Part shown: piece by piece, positions 52,521-61,022 of the stretch
Layout of the letters: the number at the start of each line of letters is the position of its first letter
Position numbering within the stretch: the first letter of the stretch is position 1
Source: an uncultured Lachnospiraceae bacterium
GTDB taxonomy: Bacteria; Bacillota; Clostridia; Lachnospirales; Lachnospiraceae
Direction of reading: 5' to 3'
NCBI GenBank assembly: GCA_947565425.1
Contig: CANOFW010000002.1
Span: 1 to 64,000, forward strand
Length of the DNA stretch: 64,000 bases
Position numbers and translations under genes: made by a program
The notes under the pieces: model-generated
The model's input: only the letters and a program-made list of their open reading frames with translations
Databases searched by the model: none
What the model was told of the DNA's origin: nothing

Positions 52521-53526
52521 GACTTCCTCCAATATTCCTTTTGATTTTCTCATTGATTTGCTGCTCTTTGAAAGTAACACACTGAATGATGGAATTAGTT
52601 ACCTCCTTCGCCTTAGAGCTTCCGTGCGTCTTTACAACCAAACCATTAAGCCCCAGCAGCGGTGCGCCGCCATACTCGCTCGCATCAAATGATTTCATGG
52701 TTTTTTTCAACGCCGGTTTCACCAAGAGCGCCCCTATTTTGCTCCGCAGCGTCCCCATCATACCTTCTTTCACCATACTGATCAACGTTGCGCCTACACC
52801 TTCATACAGCTTGAGGATAACATTTCCCACAAACGCCTCGCAGACAATAACATCCGCTTCACCATTGGGAATATCTCGCGCCTCAATACTGCCCACAAAA
52901 TTGATGTCTGGACAATTCTTTAAAAGTGGAAACGTCTCTTTCACCAGCGCATTCCCCTTTTCCTCCTCGGCGCCAATATTGACAATGGCAACTCTGGGAT
53001 TATCAATCCCCAATACGTTCTCCATATAGATGGAACCCATTTTGGCAAACTGCACCAAATGCGACGACCTGGCATCAACATTTGCTCCGCAATCGACAAG
53101 CAGTGAAACTCCCTTTTTCGTGGGAATCAGCGGCGCCAACGGCGGACGCTCCACGCCCTTTATTCTGCCGACAATCACTTGTCCACCCACCAATACAGCG
53201 CCGGAACTTCCCGCGGACACAAATGCATCTGCTTTCTGCTCCTTCACCATATGCATGCCAACCACAATGGATGACTGTTTCTTCTTGCGTATTGCCAGCA
53301 CGGGAGGCTCTGCGGTCTCAATCACTTCCGGGGCATCTACGATCTCAATCTGTGTGCCCTGATAGGAAAGCGCTTTTAGCTCCTTGTCTACAATTTCCTG
53401 TCTGCCAATCAAGTATACCTTGATGTCCTGGCGCAGTGTAACAGCATCAACCGCTCCTTTTACAATTTCTGCCGGAGCATGATCACCGCCCATAGCGTCT
53501 ACTGCTACTCTTATCATTTCCTCCAT
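52510..53526 (-). CDS. plsX: Phosphate acyltransferase PlsX
   Basis: A 338-residue enzyme that makes acyl-phosphate from acyl-ACP for phosphatidic acid synthesis. Motifs are [20 protein letters not shown] (about 8-27), [38 protein letters not shown] and [18 protein letters not shown] lies 7 bases upstream of the start. It has a promoter at 53619-53647 and heads the plsX-acp-rnc-smc-ftsY-ilvA transcript. Confidence 0.97.
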   Translation of the reverse strand: MEEMIRVAVDAMGGDHAPAEIVKGAVDAVTLRQDIKVYLIGRQEIVDKELKALSYQGTQIEIVDAPEVIETAEPPVLAIRKKKQSSIVVGMHMVKEQKADAFVSAGSSGAVLVGGQVIVGRIKGVERPPLAPLIPTKKGVSLLVDCGANVDARSSHLVQFAKMGSIYMENVLGIDNPRVAIVNIGAEEEKGNALVKETFPLLKNCPDINFVGSIEARDIPNGEADVIVCEAFVGNVILKLYEGVGATLISMVKEGMMGTLRSKIGALLVKPALKKTMKSFDASEYGGAPLLGLNGLVVKTHGSSKAKEVTNSIIQCVTFKEQQINEKIKRNIGGSHGI

Positions 53527-53618
53527 GAAACTTCCTCCTTATGGCATAGCGGAACGAAAAAGCTTGTCTGCTTACAATTCGCAAGGTGTTTTCCTTATTT
53601 TGCTAATGCCTCCCTAAG

Positions 53619-53647
53619 AATATACTATAAGTAATCAGAGAAGTCAA
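53619..53647 (-). promoter_or_regulatory. Promoter of the plsX operon
   Basis: On the minus strand, TTGACT (53642-53647), 17 bp and TATATT (53619-53624). The -35 box overlaps the stop codon region of the upstream DUF624 gene. Confidence 0.7.
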
Positions 53648-54282
53648 CAATTCCTCTCGTCTTCCTGCTTACGCTCCTCATCGGTCATATATTTACGGAA
53701 AACCCATTCCAGGATAAAGCTCTGCAACCAACTGTAAATTGCTGGAAGCATGACAATCAGGAATGGAAAATAATACATGATAAACGCTACCCCTACCGCC
53801 AATGCAAACATTAAAATTGTCATTGGAAAATGTATGATTGCAAAAAGTATGGCGTTTTTCATAGACTGTTTTTTCGTATTCTCAAAACGTGCCATATACG
53901 GAAAGAGATAAGAAATCCAGAGAAACCACACCGTCATGCCCACAAGAAATACTATTCCCAGCGCAGCCGGAATACTTCCCTTTCGCGCATAAAAACCGAT
54001 AATAACGCCGTCTGTACCCAAAAGGAGACCTAAAGCAAGCGCAATGAGCCATACCAGTGTTGTCTGCTTAAAATTCTCCCGAAAGGATTCGATATAATCC
54101 CGAAACACATACCCTCTGTCATAGCGTAATACCTTATACGCCGTATGGTATGTCGCCGCCATAGCCGTGCCAATCGTGAAAATAGGAAGACAGCTCACAA
54201 GAAAAAGAAGGCTTAATGTGATACAGTCTGTAAATTTAGAAATGGATCTCATAACTCCGCCATCGTAATTAAATAGTCTCAT
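53644..54282 (-). CDS. DUF624 (YesL-like) membrane protein
   Basis: A 212-residue integral membrane protein with five or so hydrophobic segments (about 18-45, 75-100, 105-130, 145-170, 172-195). It has the family opening FTDCITLSLLFLVSCLPIFTIGTA followed by AATYHTAYKVLRYDRGYVFRDYIESF. DUF624 proteins are often near carbohydrate ABC transporters. Their function is unknown. AAAGGAAA precedes the ATG. The gene interrupts the common rpmF-plsX adjacency and is preceded by hairpin repeat copy 3. Confidence 0.85.
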   Translation of the reverse strand: MRLFNYDGGVMRSISKFTDCITLSLLFLVSCLPIFTIGTAMAATYHTAYKVLRYDRGYVFRDYIESFRENFKQTTLVWLIALALGLLLGTDGVIIGFYARKGSIPAALGIVFLVGMTVWFLWISYLFPYMARFENTKKQSMKNAILFAIIHFPMTILMFALAVGVAFIMYYFPFLIVMLPAIYSWLQSFILEWVFRKYMTDEERKQEDERNC

Positions 54283-54300
54283 CTGTTTTCCTTTCTAAAA

Positions 54301-54361
54301 TTTGTCTTATAGGAAAGACCACTCATGCTTTCGCGTGACAAGGTCTTTCCTATAAGACAAA
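54301..54361. repeat. Hairpin repeat family, copy 3 of 3
   Basis: A perfect 20-bp inverted repeat (54301-54320 and 54342-54361) with an inner TCATGC/GCGTGA stem. The core GTGACAAGGTCTTTCCTATA is shared with copies 1 and 2. Its right end flows into the U-tract of the rpmF terminator. It lies between rpmF and the DUF624 gene. Confidence 0.85.
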
Positions 54362-54383
54362 AAACCCCTCCAATCTGGAGAGG
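54358..54383 (-). terminator. Terminator of yceD-rpmF
   Basis: CCTCTCC/GGAGGGG with loop AGATT, followed on the minus strand by a run of T, just after the rpmF stop. Confidence 0.85.
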
Positions 54384-54392
54384 TCTTGCTGA

Positions 54393-54572
54393 TTAATCCT
54401 GAGGAATAATCTCTTTTTTGTTATAGCTTCCACAGCTCTTGCAAACTCTATGAGGCATCATAAGTTCCCCACATTTGCTACATTTTACTAAGTTCGGGAC
54501 AGACATCTTCCAGTTTGCCCTTCTCTTATCTCTTCTCGACTTGGAAGATTTATTTTTCGGACAGATAGACAT
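54393..54572 (-). CDS. rpmF: Ribosomal protein bL32
   Basis: A 59-residue ribosomal protein. The basic N-terminus MSICPKNKSSKSRRDKRRANWKM aligns with the bL32 opening. Two CxxC pairs (CSKCG, CKSCG) form a zinc ribbon in the C-terminal half. The ATG at 54572 follows GGAGG by 7 bases; a GTG two codons earlier is less likely. It is co-transcribed with yceD (gap 2 bases). Confidence 0.96.
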   Translation of the reverse strand: MSICPKNKSSKSRRDKRRANWKMSVPNLVKCSKCGELMMPHRVCKSCGSYNKKEIIPQD

Positions 54573-54574
54573 GA

Positions 54575-55096
54575 TCACACCTCCTTAAATTGGTTAAAAA
54601 TATCCTGGATTGCTGCCATTCTTGGATCCAGCTCTGTTTTCTGGCACTGACATTCTGCCAGATTCAGATTGGCGCCGCATCGCTTACAGATGCCTTTGCA
54701 ATCCTCTCTGCACAGAACCTTCATGGGCCAACTCACCAAAATCTCTCCAAAAATAAGTTGATCTACATCCAGACTCGTTCCTGCCATAAAGTTTGATTTC
54801 TCCATGCTCTGTTCCCCATCGCTTGCAGTGAGATCCAATTCCTTCTCAATCTGTATGGGAAAGACCCTGTCCACCTCTTCCAGACAGCGATCACACGGAA
54901 TTGCAATTGTAACTTCCGTCTCCCCGCGAATAAGTAAGCGCTTATTACTCTCATTGGTAAACGTCAGTACAAAAGGCGTGCTCTTTACAATTGGAAACTG
55001 ACCCAGCTTGGAATCAAAAGATGCCAATTCAATTGTTGCCTGTTTCGACACTTCCCGGTCTTCGCTGGAAATAATATCTGCTAACTCTATCTTCAT
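54575..55096 (-). CDS. yceD: DUF177 (YceD) family protein
   Basis: A 173-residue cytoplasmic protein of the YceD family, usually encoded directly upstream of rpmF, as here. The core CDRCLEEVDRVFPI (about 69-82) and the C-terminal CREDCKGICKRCGANLNLAECQC carry paired cysteines. The family is linked to 23S rRNA maturation or accumulation in plants and bacteria. The start is the ATG at 55096 after GGAG; a GTG directly before it is ignored. A consensus promoter lies 27 bases upstream. Confidence 0.92.
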   Translation of the reverse strand: MKIELADIISSEDREVSKQATIELASFDSKLGQFPIVKSTPFVLTFTNESNKRLLIRGETEVTIAIPCDRCLEEVDRVFPIQIEKELDLTASDGEQSMEKSNFMAGTSLDVDQLIFGEILVSWPMKVLCREDCKGICKRCGANLNLAECQCQKTELDPRMAAIQDIFNQFKEV

Positions 55097-55122
55097 CACA
55101 GTCTCCTATCCACACTTGATAT

Positions 55123-55151
55123 ATTATACCGAGCAAAACCCGGTTTGTCAA
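55123..55151 (-). promoter_or_regulatory. Consensus promoter of yceD-rpmF
   Basis: On the minus strand, TTGACA (55146-55151), 17 bp and TATAAT (55123-55128). Both boxes are perfect, fitting a ribosomal protein operon. Confidence 0.85.
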
Positions 55152-55159
55152 CTACTTCT

Positions 55160-55762
55160 TTACATTTTAATCTTCCCACGAATACGCTGTAAGGCATTGT
55201 CAATTGCCTTAGGCTCTTTGCCTAACTGCTGTGCAATTTGGCGATAACTCAAGCCCTGAAGATAAAGCTGTATCACCTGCCGCTCAAACCTGCTGAGGTC
55301 ATTTTTGAGCCTTTCTTTGATAGCGCGGGAATCCTCCCGCTCAATGATAAGTTGTTCCGGGTTGGCATTTTCAAAAGATTCCAACACATCCAAAAAGGTG
55401 TCCTCTCCTTCCTGCCCCATTTGTGTATTCAGTGAAATATAAGAGTTCAGCGGCAAATGTTTTTTCCTCTGAGAAGCCTCCACTGCATGATAAATCTGTC
55501 GGGTGATACAAAGATCCGCAAAATGATAAAAAGAAGCATCCTTATCCTCTTTAAAATCTCGAATCGCCTTAAACAGCCCAATCATTCCCTCCTGAATAAG
55601 ATCATCTGTATCCCCGCCAATTAGAAACATGGCATTGGCACGCTTACGCACGAGATTCTTATATTTCTCCATAATATAATCGGTAATTTCTTCCCTGCCG
55701 CTGCGAAGCTGACCAATCAACACTTCATCTGTCTGATTTGTATAATCATTCTCTTTTTGCAC
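55160..55762 (-). CDS. sigH: RNA polymerase sigma factor SigH
   Basis: A 200-residue sigma-70 family factor. Region 2 contains MFLIGGDTDDLIQEGMIGLFKAI (about 46-68) and a helix for -10 recognition. Region 4 contains GLSYRQIAQQLGKEPKAIDNALQRIRGKI at the C-terminus. In Bacillus the same neighbourhood (cysE-cysS-mrnC-rlmB-sigH) encodes the transition-state and sporulation sigma factor H, which supports the name. It follows rlmB by 10 bases and is the last gene of this transcript. Confidence 0.94.
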   Translation of the reverse strand: MQKENDYTNQTDEVLIGQLRSGREEITDYIMEKYKNLVRKRANAMFLIGGDTDDLIQEGMIGLFKAIRDFKEDKDASFYHFADLCITRQIYHAVEASQRKKHLPLNSYISLNTQMGQEGEDTFLDVLESFENANPEQLIIEREDSRAIKERLKNDLSRFERQVIQLYLQGLSYRQIAQQLGKEPKAIDNALQRIRGKIKM

Positions 55763-55772
55763 TTCTTTCCCC

Positions 55773-56513
55773 TCACTGCATTCTCTGTCTCACAATCTCA
55801 TAGGCAAGCACGCCTGCCGCCACAGAAGCATTCAGGGAATCAATGTCCCCCGCCATGGGAATAGCAGCAGTAAAATCACAATTTTCCTTTACCAGCTTGC
55901 CAACCCCTTCTCCCTCGCTGCCAATCACTAGACCAATCGGCCCCTTTAAATCCAGCTCATACATAGATGTGCCGTTCATATCTGCACAGACGAACCAAAT
56001 GCCGCGCTCTTTCAACTCTTTGATGGTCTGAGAAAGATTTGTCACCTTCGCCACCGGCGTGTAATTCAACGCGCCTGCCGATGCTTTTGCTACCGTCGCC
56101 GTCAATCCCGACGCCCGACGCTTAGGAATAATCACGCCATGCGCACCGACTATGTTTGCGGTTCGGATAATCGCTCCCAGATTATGCGGGTCCTCGATAT
56201 TATCAAGCAAAATTAAGAACGGCGCTTCCTGCTTCTCTTCTGCTGCTCTTAGCATGTCCTCCACCTGAGCATACTCATAGGCTGCTGCGTAGGCAATTAC
56301 CCCCTGATGCTTCTTTGTCTCGGAGATCTGGTCTAAGCGCTCCCGTTCTACGAAGCTTAGAATCGTATCATGCTTTTTTGCCTCCCGGATAATCGTTCTC
56401 ACCGGACCGTCCTGACACCCTTTTAACACAAACAGCTTGTCTATCGTTTTCCCGGAACGAAACGCCTCTAACACTGCATTCCTTCCCTCAATCGTCAATT
56501 CCTCGTAGCGCAT
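55773..56513 (-). CDS. rlmB: 23S rRNA 2'-O-ribose methyltransferase RlmB
   Basis: A 246-residue SPOUT enzyme. An N-terminal substrate-binding domain (about 1-75) opens with IEGRNAVLEAFRSGKTID. The knotted SPOUT domain has LLDNIEDPHNLGAIIRTAN, IGLVIGSEGEGVGKLV and PMAGDIDSLNASVAAGVLAYE. It methylates the 2'-OH of a conserved guanosine in 23S rRNA. The ATG at 56513 has GGAG 6 bases upstream and lies inside the end of mrnC (26-base overlap). Confidence 0.95.
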   Translation of the reverse strand: MRYEELTIEGRNAVLEAFRSGKTIDKLFVLKGCQDGPVRTIIREAKKHDTILSFVERERLDQISETKKHQGVIAYAAAYEYAQVEDMLRAAEEKQEAPFLILLDNIEDPHNLGAIIRTANIVGAHGVIIPKRRASGLTATVAKASAGALNYTPVAKVTNLSQTIKELKERGIWFVCADMNGTSMYELDLKGPIGLVIGSEGEGVGKLVKENCDFTAAIPMAGDIDSLNASVAAGVLAYEIVRQRMQ

Positions 56514-56949
56514 CTTCTTCTCCTTTCCCGCTTCCATCAAGCCCCTGTAAAATCAGCTCCATCATCCGTTCTGTCCGATCTTGAAGATACAGATAGCCAA
56601 TCAAAGCCTCGAATCCGGTCGCCCTGCGGTAATCCACCACCGTGGCGTTCTTTGCTACAGTGGCGGACTTGGCATTTCTGCCGCGCTTATATACCGCAAG
56701 TTCCTCTTCCGTCAAAGCCGGCATAATCCTGCCAATCAGTTCTGATTGCGCATGGGCTTTGACGATCTCGCTGGCGCGATGATTCAACTCGTTGACACGC
56801 ATATTCCCTTCTCCCACAATCATAGAGCGAATAATCAGGTCATATACGCCATCCCCAATATAGGCAAGTGTCAGTGGCGAATAGCTGCGGATATCCTTAG
56901 GCTCTATACCAAATTTCTCCAAAATGTAAGAATTTATGCCCTTTTCCAT
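56488..56949 (-). CDS. mrnC: Mini-ribonuclease 3
   Basis: A 153-residue protein with the RNase III catalytic fold but no double-stranded RNA-binding domain. The motif LTLAYIGDGVYDLIIRSMIV (about 27-46) corresponds to the RNase III signature, and YRRATGFEALIGYLYL to the second acidic motif. It matures 23S rRNA ends in Bacillus. The start overlaps the cysS stop by 16 bases and the stop overlaps rlmB. Confidence 0.95.
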   Translation of the reverse strand: MEKGINSYILEKFGIEPKDIRSYSPLTLAYIGDGVYDLIIRSMIVGEGNMRVNELNHRASEIVKAHAQSELIGRIMPALTEEELAVYKRGRNAKSATVAKNATVVDYRRATGFEALIGYLYLQDRTERMMELILQGLDGSGKGEEDALRGIDD

Positions 56950-58340
56950 TTTACTCCTTCTCTGGTGTCCTCTAAAATAATGCCTTTTTCTGTTAAGATT
57001 GCACGAATCTCATCTGCACGGGCAAAATTCTTCTCTTTTCTCGCTGCCTGACGCTCTGCAATCAGATGTTCAATCTCTTCGTCCAGCATTTCCTCCTCTT
57101 TGGCAAGAATAATACCTAAGACGTCGCAAAGCCCCTCCATACGTTGATACAACTCTCCAGCAAACTCCTGCGAACTGGCCTCGTTTGCATTCGTATTGCA
57201 GTATTTCACAAGCTCAAAAACTGCTGAAATTGCATCCGCCGTATTGAAATCGTCCTCCATGGATTTCTCAAATTTATCCACGAAGACATCACTGCCCTGC
57301 CAAAGCTCTGTTTCCGCTTCCGTTATGGACTTTGCCGCTGCATTTTTCTGTAAATGACGCAGATTCTCCGCCGCGTTCAAGATACGTTCCAAACCGTTTT
57401 TTGCCGCTTCCATCAAATCCGCGCTAAAATTCAAAGGACTTCTGTAGTGCGCGCTGAGCATGAAAAAGCGCAGCACTTGTAAATCATATTTCTCCTTGAT
57501 TTCCCGCACGGTAAAGAAATTCCCCTCGGATTTGGACATCTTTTTATTATCAATATTTAAAAATCCATTGTGAATCCAATATTTGGCAAATATCTTGCCG
57601 TTGCACGCCTCGCTCTGAGCAATCTCATTCTCATGGTGCGGAAAGATCAAATCCTCGCCGCCAGCATGAATGTCAATCTCCTCACCCAAATATTTTTTCG
57701 CCATGACAGAACACTCAATATGCCATCCCGGTCTGCCTTTGCACCAGGGGGACTCCCAGTATGGCTCCCCTTCCTTTTTCGGCTTCCACAACACGAAATC
57801 AAAAGAATCTTCCTTATCCTCGCCCGTCACCTTAATATCTCGATGCCCTGCCTGCAAGTCATCCAAATTCTTATGAGACAGCTTACCATATTCCTCAAAC
57901 TTTCTGGTGCGGAAATAGACGGTCCCATCCGCTACCGCGTAAGCAAACCCTTTTTCCATCAATGTCGAAATCATTTCTAACATCCCGTCAATCTCTTGTG
58001 TCGCCAGCGGATGTACTGTAGCAGGCTTCACATTCATGTCCGCCATGTCTTTTTTGCACTCTTCGATATAACGCTGGGAAATCTCCTGTGCGGAAACGCC
58101 CTCCTCCACAGCTTTCTTAATAATCTTGTCGTCCACATCCGTGAAGTTGGACACGAAATTTACCTCATAGCCTTTGTATTCCATATAACGGCGCACCGTA
58201 TCAAAAACAATCATGGGCCGAGCATTTCCGATATGAATCAGATTGTACACGGTAGGCCCGCAGACATACATCTTAACTTTCCCTTCTTCTAACGGTACAA
58301 ACTCTTCTTTTTTTCTGCTTAGCGTATTGTATACCTTCAT
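56934..58340 (-). CDS. cysS: Cysteine--tRNA ligase
   Basis: A 468-residue class I aminoacyl-tRNA synthetase. The HIGH motif is HIGNA within YNLIHIGNARPMIVFDT (about 30-46) and the KMSKS motif is NKKMSKSEGN (about 265-274). Zinc ligands lie in CGPTVYN, ECSVMA and HHENEIAQSE. The ATG at 58340 follows GGAGG. It is 21 bases downstream of cysE, so serine acetylation and Cys-tRNA charging are co-expressed. No T-box motif was found upstream of cysE. Confidence 0.98.
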   Translation of the reverse strand: MKVYNTLSRKKEEFVPLEEGKVKMYVCGPTVYNLIHIGNARPMIVFDTVRRYMEYKGYEVNFVSNFTDVDDKIIKKAVEEGVSAQEISQRYIEECKKDMADMNVKPATVHPLATQEIDGMLEMISTLMEKGFAYAVADGTVYFRTRKFEEYGKLSHKNLDDLQAGHRDIKVTGEDKEDSFDFVLWKPKKEGEPYWESPWCKGRPGWHIECSVMAKKYLGEEIDIHAGGEDLIFPHHENEIAQSEACNGKIFAKYWIHNGFLNIDNKKMSKSEGNFFTVREIKEKYDLQVLRFFMLSAHYRSPLNFSADLMEAAKNGLERILNAAENLRHLQKNAAAKSITEAETELWQGSDVFVDKFEKSMEDDFNTADAISAVFELVKYCNTNANEASSQEFAGELYQRMEGLCDVLGIILAKEEEMLDEEIEHLIAERQAARKEKNFARADEIRAILTEKGIILEDTREGVKWKRA

Positions 58341-58361
58341 ATCTTTCCTCCTTACGAGCAC

Positions 58362-59030
58362 TTAATCTTTACTACGCAGCTCTTTGATTTCTTTCTCTAA
58401 ATCTATAATTTTATTACAAAGTGCAGAATTCTCATGCTGCAATACCATAATATCTTCCATAACCGGGTCGGGCAGATGCACTTGGTCCATATCACTCCTG
58501 GGCACTTTGATATTATCACGCTTGACGATCCTGCCTGGCACGCCCACTACCGTGCAATTCGGCGGAACTTCCTCTAAAACTACGCTTCCCGCCCCTATCT
58601 TGCTATTCTCGCCAACCGTAAAGGAACCGATTACTTTCGCACCTGCGCTCACCATTACATTATCACAGAGCGTCGGATGCCGCTTGCCGCTCTCCTTGCC
58701 GGTTCCCCCCAGCGTAACGCCCTGATATAACGTCACATTGTCTCCAATGATTGTCGTCTCTCCGATAATCACACCGCTGCCATGGTCGATAAAAAATCCT
58801 TTGCCGATTACTGCCCCAGGATGAATCTCTATGCCTGTCTTACGCGCAGCCTTCTGTGAAATCTTGCGCGCCCAGAAATAATGTCCTTTGAGATATTTCT
58901 TATGCGCTTTGCGGTAACTGAGCATCACCCGGAAACTCGGATAAAGCAATACCTCCATAGGAGACTTGATTGCCGGGTCCCTCTCTCTGATTACCTCATA
59001 TTCTTCTTTTATCTGCCGAAACAATCCCAT
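58362..59030 (-). CDS. cysE: Serine O-acetyltransferase
   Basis: A 222-residue left-handed beta-helix acetyltransferase making O-acetylserine for cysteine synthesis. The short Firmicutes N-terminal domain is followed by hexapeptide repeats (IEIHPGAVIGKGFFIDHGSG, VIIGETTIIGDNVTLYQG) with the catalytic His in the HG motif. NCTVVGVPGRIV closes the fold. The C-terminal tail (about 200-222) is helical and charged and could serve as the CysK-docking region, though it lacks the usual Ile end. The promoter is at 59090-59118. The start ATG has AGGG about 11 bases upstream. Confidence 0.95.
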   Translation of the reverse strand: MGLFRQIKEEYEVIRERDPAIKSPMEVLLYPSFRVMLSYRKAHKKYLKGHYFWARKISQKAARKTGIEIHPGAVIGKGFFIDHGSGVIIGETTIIGDNVTLYQGVTLGGTGKESGKRHPTLCDNVMVSAGAKVIGSFTVGENSKIGAGSVVLEEVPPNCTVVGVPGRIVKRDNIKVPRSDMDQVHLPDPVMEDIMVLQHENSALCNKIIDLEKEIKELRSKD

Positions 59031-59089
59031 TTTTGAACGCTTCCCTTCTAACAACACGGACTTGCCGAATTGACATTCCTATTCGTGTT

Positions 59090-59118
59090 AGTTTATGCAG
59101 AAATTGAATTTTTGTCAA
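59090..59118 (-). promoter_or_regulatory. Promoter of the cysE-cysS operon
   Basis: On the minus strand, TTGACA (59113-59118), 17 bp and TAAACT (59090-59095). The -35 box is only 4 bp from the edge of the 170-bp inverted-repeat element at 59123-59292. Confidence 0.65.
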
Positions 59119-59122
59119 TAGG

Positions 59123-59292
59123 CAAATATACGTTCAGCCAGCCGAGATAAATCGGGGAAAATTGTGCTTGCACAAATTTTACTCGATTCTTCTCGGCTGA
59201 GGGAACGCCAAGCAATGAGCAAAGTTAGCTGCAATGCAGCGAGAAAACGCCGTAGGCGTCTTTGCGATTGGCGTGTGCTGAACTTATATTTG
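59123..59292. repeat. 170-bp multi-branched inverted-repeat element
   Basis: Terminal arms 59123-59138 and 59277-59292 pair over 16 bp with one mismatch. Inside, one arm is AGCCGAG/CTCGGCT (59140-59146, 59192-59198) capped by AATCG/CGATT and a 10-bp AAAATTGTGC stem (59158-59167, 59170-59180). The other is CGCCAA/TTGGCG (59206-59211, 59268-59273) plus GCAAAG/CTTTGC, branching into GCTGC-GCAGC (59228-59240) and ACGCC-GGCGT (59247-59259). About 120 of 170 bases can pair at once. There is no plausible reading frame. It fills the gap between the GNAT gene and the cysE promoter. It is either a MITE-like element or a structured RNA. Confidence 0.75.
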
Positions 59293-59328
59293 TTTTCAGC
59301 CCAAGACAATGCAGGGAAATTTATCCCT

Positions 59329-60492
59329 CTACACCCACTCATTCAAGTAGACGGATGTATGTTGGAACAATATTTGCGCCAGCTTCGCTATATCCATCTG
59401 TTGTCTGGCGCTTTCCTCTGAAATCTCGCTAATGCTGCCGCCTGTACTATCTGTTTCAATAAGAAAACATCCGTTATTTTCCTTTATAAGAGGATCTATA
59501 ACCTTCACAGAAAGTACCGTCGGCCTCTCGCTGCGCAATAAAGGCGCCAGCGCGCGAAGGTTTGTCAGACGCACCATCATGCGTGAAGAATGGAATCTTA
59601 TTTTATTGGCCGCACATTCTGCCTCTTTCAGCGCATCGCAACAGATTTGCTCTGCCTCTTCCCTGGATACGCTATCCATAAGCAGCAGTTCCTTAACTTC
59701 TACCAGGTTCTCCTCAGCGCTGCTTATACTGTACAAAAGAATCCCACAAAGTCCCGACTCTTTTAATAACAGCGCGCCGCCATGCTCCGACGCAAGCTCC
59801 TTTGACAGACGATAATAATAATTTCTATCCCGCCAAATAAAAACTTCGCACCTGTCTGCCAAAACTCGATTGGAAAAAGCTGCCATCTCCTCAAAATCTT
59901 CTTCACTCGCACGTTTCCACCCTGCTTTGTACCGATCGTTAGCAGACACATCGAAAGATGCTGCCCTCAACAAATTTTCCCTATCACTTTGGGCAAAGCA
60001 AATTCCGCCTCTTTGCAGGTAATCCTGACAGGGGAAGAAGGAAAATCCCTGCCCTCTATAATATGCTGGGTCCGCAGGTAGCAGAAAAGTAAACGGTATC
60101 TGCTTATATTCCATATCTTGTAGCGCGCGTCCCATCACTTGTCCCATCTTCCCTTGTCGGCGGTGACGCTCATCTGTGGCGACTGCCACAATATAGGGAA
60201 CTTCTCGGATGCTTCCATTGACCCAAAGGCGATATGGATTCAAGTGAATCATAACATGGAAGGAACTGTCTTTTACAGCGCCTTCCATTACAATTACCTC
60301 ATTGTCTATGATTTTCCACTCATAATAATAATCTGTAAATTCTTTAGAATCTTCGGGAAAAGCTGCCTCATATAAGGTTCTGCTTGCCTGCTTCTCTCTC
60401 TGATTCAAATAACGTATATTGCTACATGCCATAACTTTTGCGGCGCGTTCACTGCCGTTCCTGCTCTCTCCATTTATTTCAATCTGGCACAT
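59329..60492 (-). CDS. Eis-like GNAT acetyltransferase with SCP2-like domain
   Basis: A 387-residue protein. The first GNAT domain (about 25-170) has the acetyl-CoA loop [24 protein letters not shown] (about 104-127) and [16 protein letters not shown] second GNAT-like region follows (about 180-290), and a C-terminal SCP2-like domain (about 300-387; [21 protein letters not shown]). This three-part layout is that of the Eis family, which acetylates amines, including aminoglycosides in mycobacteria. Substrate here is unknown. The first ATG lies inside the ispF 3' end (19-base overlap, GAGGG upstream); an ATG 20 codons later is an alternative. Confidence 0.83.
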   Translation of the reverse strand: MCQIEINGESRNGSERAAKVMACSNIRYLNQREKQASRTLYEAAFPEDSKEFTDYYYEWKIIDNEVIVMEGAVKDSSFHVMIHLNPYRLWVNGSIREVPYIVAVATDERHRRQGKMGQVMGRALQDMEYKQIPFTFLLPADPAYYRGQGFSFFPCQDYLQRGGICFAQSDRENLLRAASFDVSANDRYKAGWKRASEEDFEEMAAFSNRVLADRCEVFIWRDRNYYYRLSKELASEHGGALLLKESGLCGILLYSISSAEENLVEVKELLLMDSVSREEAEQICCDALKEAECAANKIRFHSSRMMVRLTNLRALAPLLRSERPTVLSVKVIDPLIKENNGCFLIETDSTGGSISEISEESARQQMDIAKLAQILFQHTSVYLNEWV

Positions 60493-61019
60493 CCGCCACA
60501 GCCCTCACAATTCCTCGCGCTGTCAAATGCCGGCGCGCTCGCCTCATACAATCCGGCTAACGCACAAATCGCCTGTGCAGAAATCCCTTCCTGCCTGCCG
60601 CTAAAGCCGAGCCCTTCTTCCGTCGTTGCTTTGATATTTACCTGCCCAACTGCAATTGCCAGCATGTTGGCAATATTTTGCTCCATCTGCGCAATGTACG
60701 GCCGCAACTTCGGTTGTTGGGCAATAATTGTGGCATCAATATTTTCTACCACATACCCCTGCTGCTGCAAAAGCTCTGCCACATGCGCTAAAAGCTTCAT
60801 ACTTGAAATGCCTTTGTAAGCCACATCCGTGTCTGGAAAATGCTTGCCGATATCACCCAGCGCCGCCGCGCCCAACATTGCATCCATAATGGCATGTACA
60901 AGCACATCAGCGTCAGAATGCCCATCTAGTCCCAAGCTATGCGCAATCTCTACACCGCCAAGAATCAATTTACGGTTCTCGACAAGCCTATGCACATCAT
61001 AACCAATTCCAACTCTCAT
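60474..61019 (-). CDS. ispF: 2-C-methyl-D-erythritol 2,4-cyclodiphosphate synthase
   Basis: A 181-residue MEP-pathway enzyme (isoprenoid synthesis). Zinc-binding motif [11 protein letters not shown] (Asp8, His10) and [30 protein letters not shown] (about 29-58) are complete. [23 protein letters not shown] (about 127-149) is also typical. The protein is about 20 residues longer than usual. The extension ends in [12 protein letters not shown], a three-cysteine tail of unknown purpose. It is 3 bases downstream of apt and overlaps the GNAT gene. Confidence 0.96.
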   Translation of the reverse strand: MRVGIGYDVHRLVENRKLILGGVEIAHSLGLDGHSDADVLVHAIMDAMLGAAALGDIGKHFPDTDVAYKGISSMKLLAHVAELLQQQGYVVENIDATIIAQQPKLRPYIAQMEQNIANMLAIAVGQVNIKATTEEGLGFSGRQEGISAQAICALAGLYEASAPAFDSARNCEGCGGCARLK

Positions 61020-61022
61020 ATT

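Noticed and set aside
59031..59328. T-box or SAM riboswitch before cysE-cysS
   Set aside because: I looked for the T-box AGGGTGGNACCGCG motif and S-box-like elements on the minus strand and found none.
59115..59421. Short frames on both strands over the 170-bp element
   Set aside because: They read through palindromes and contain no family motifs. The nested inverted repeats explain the sequence better.
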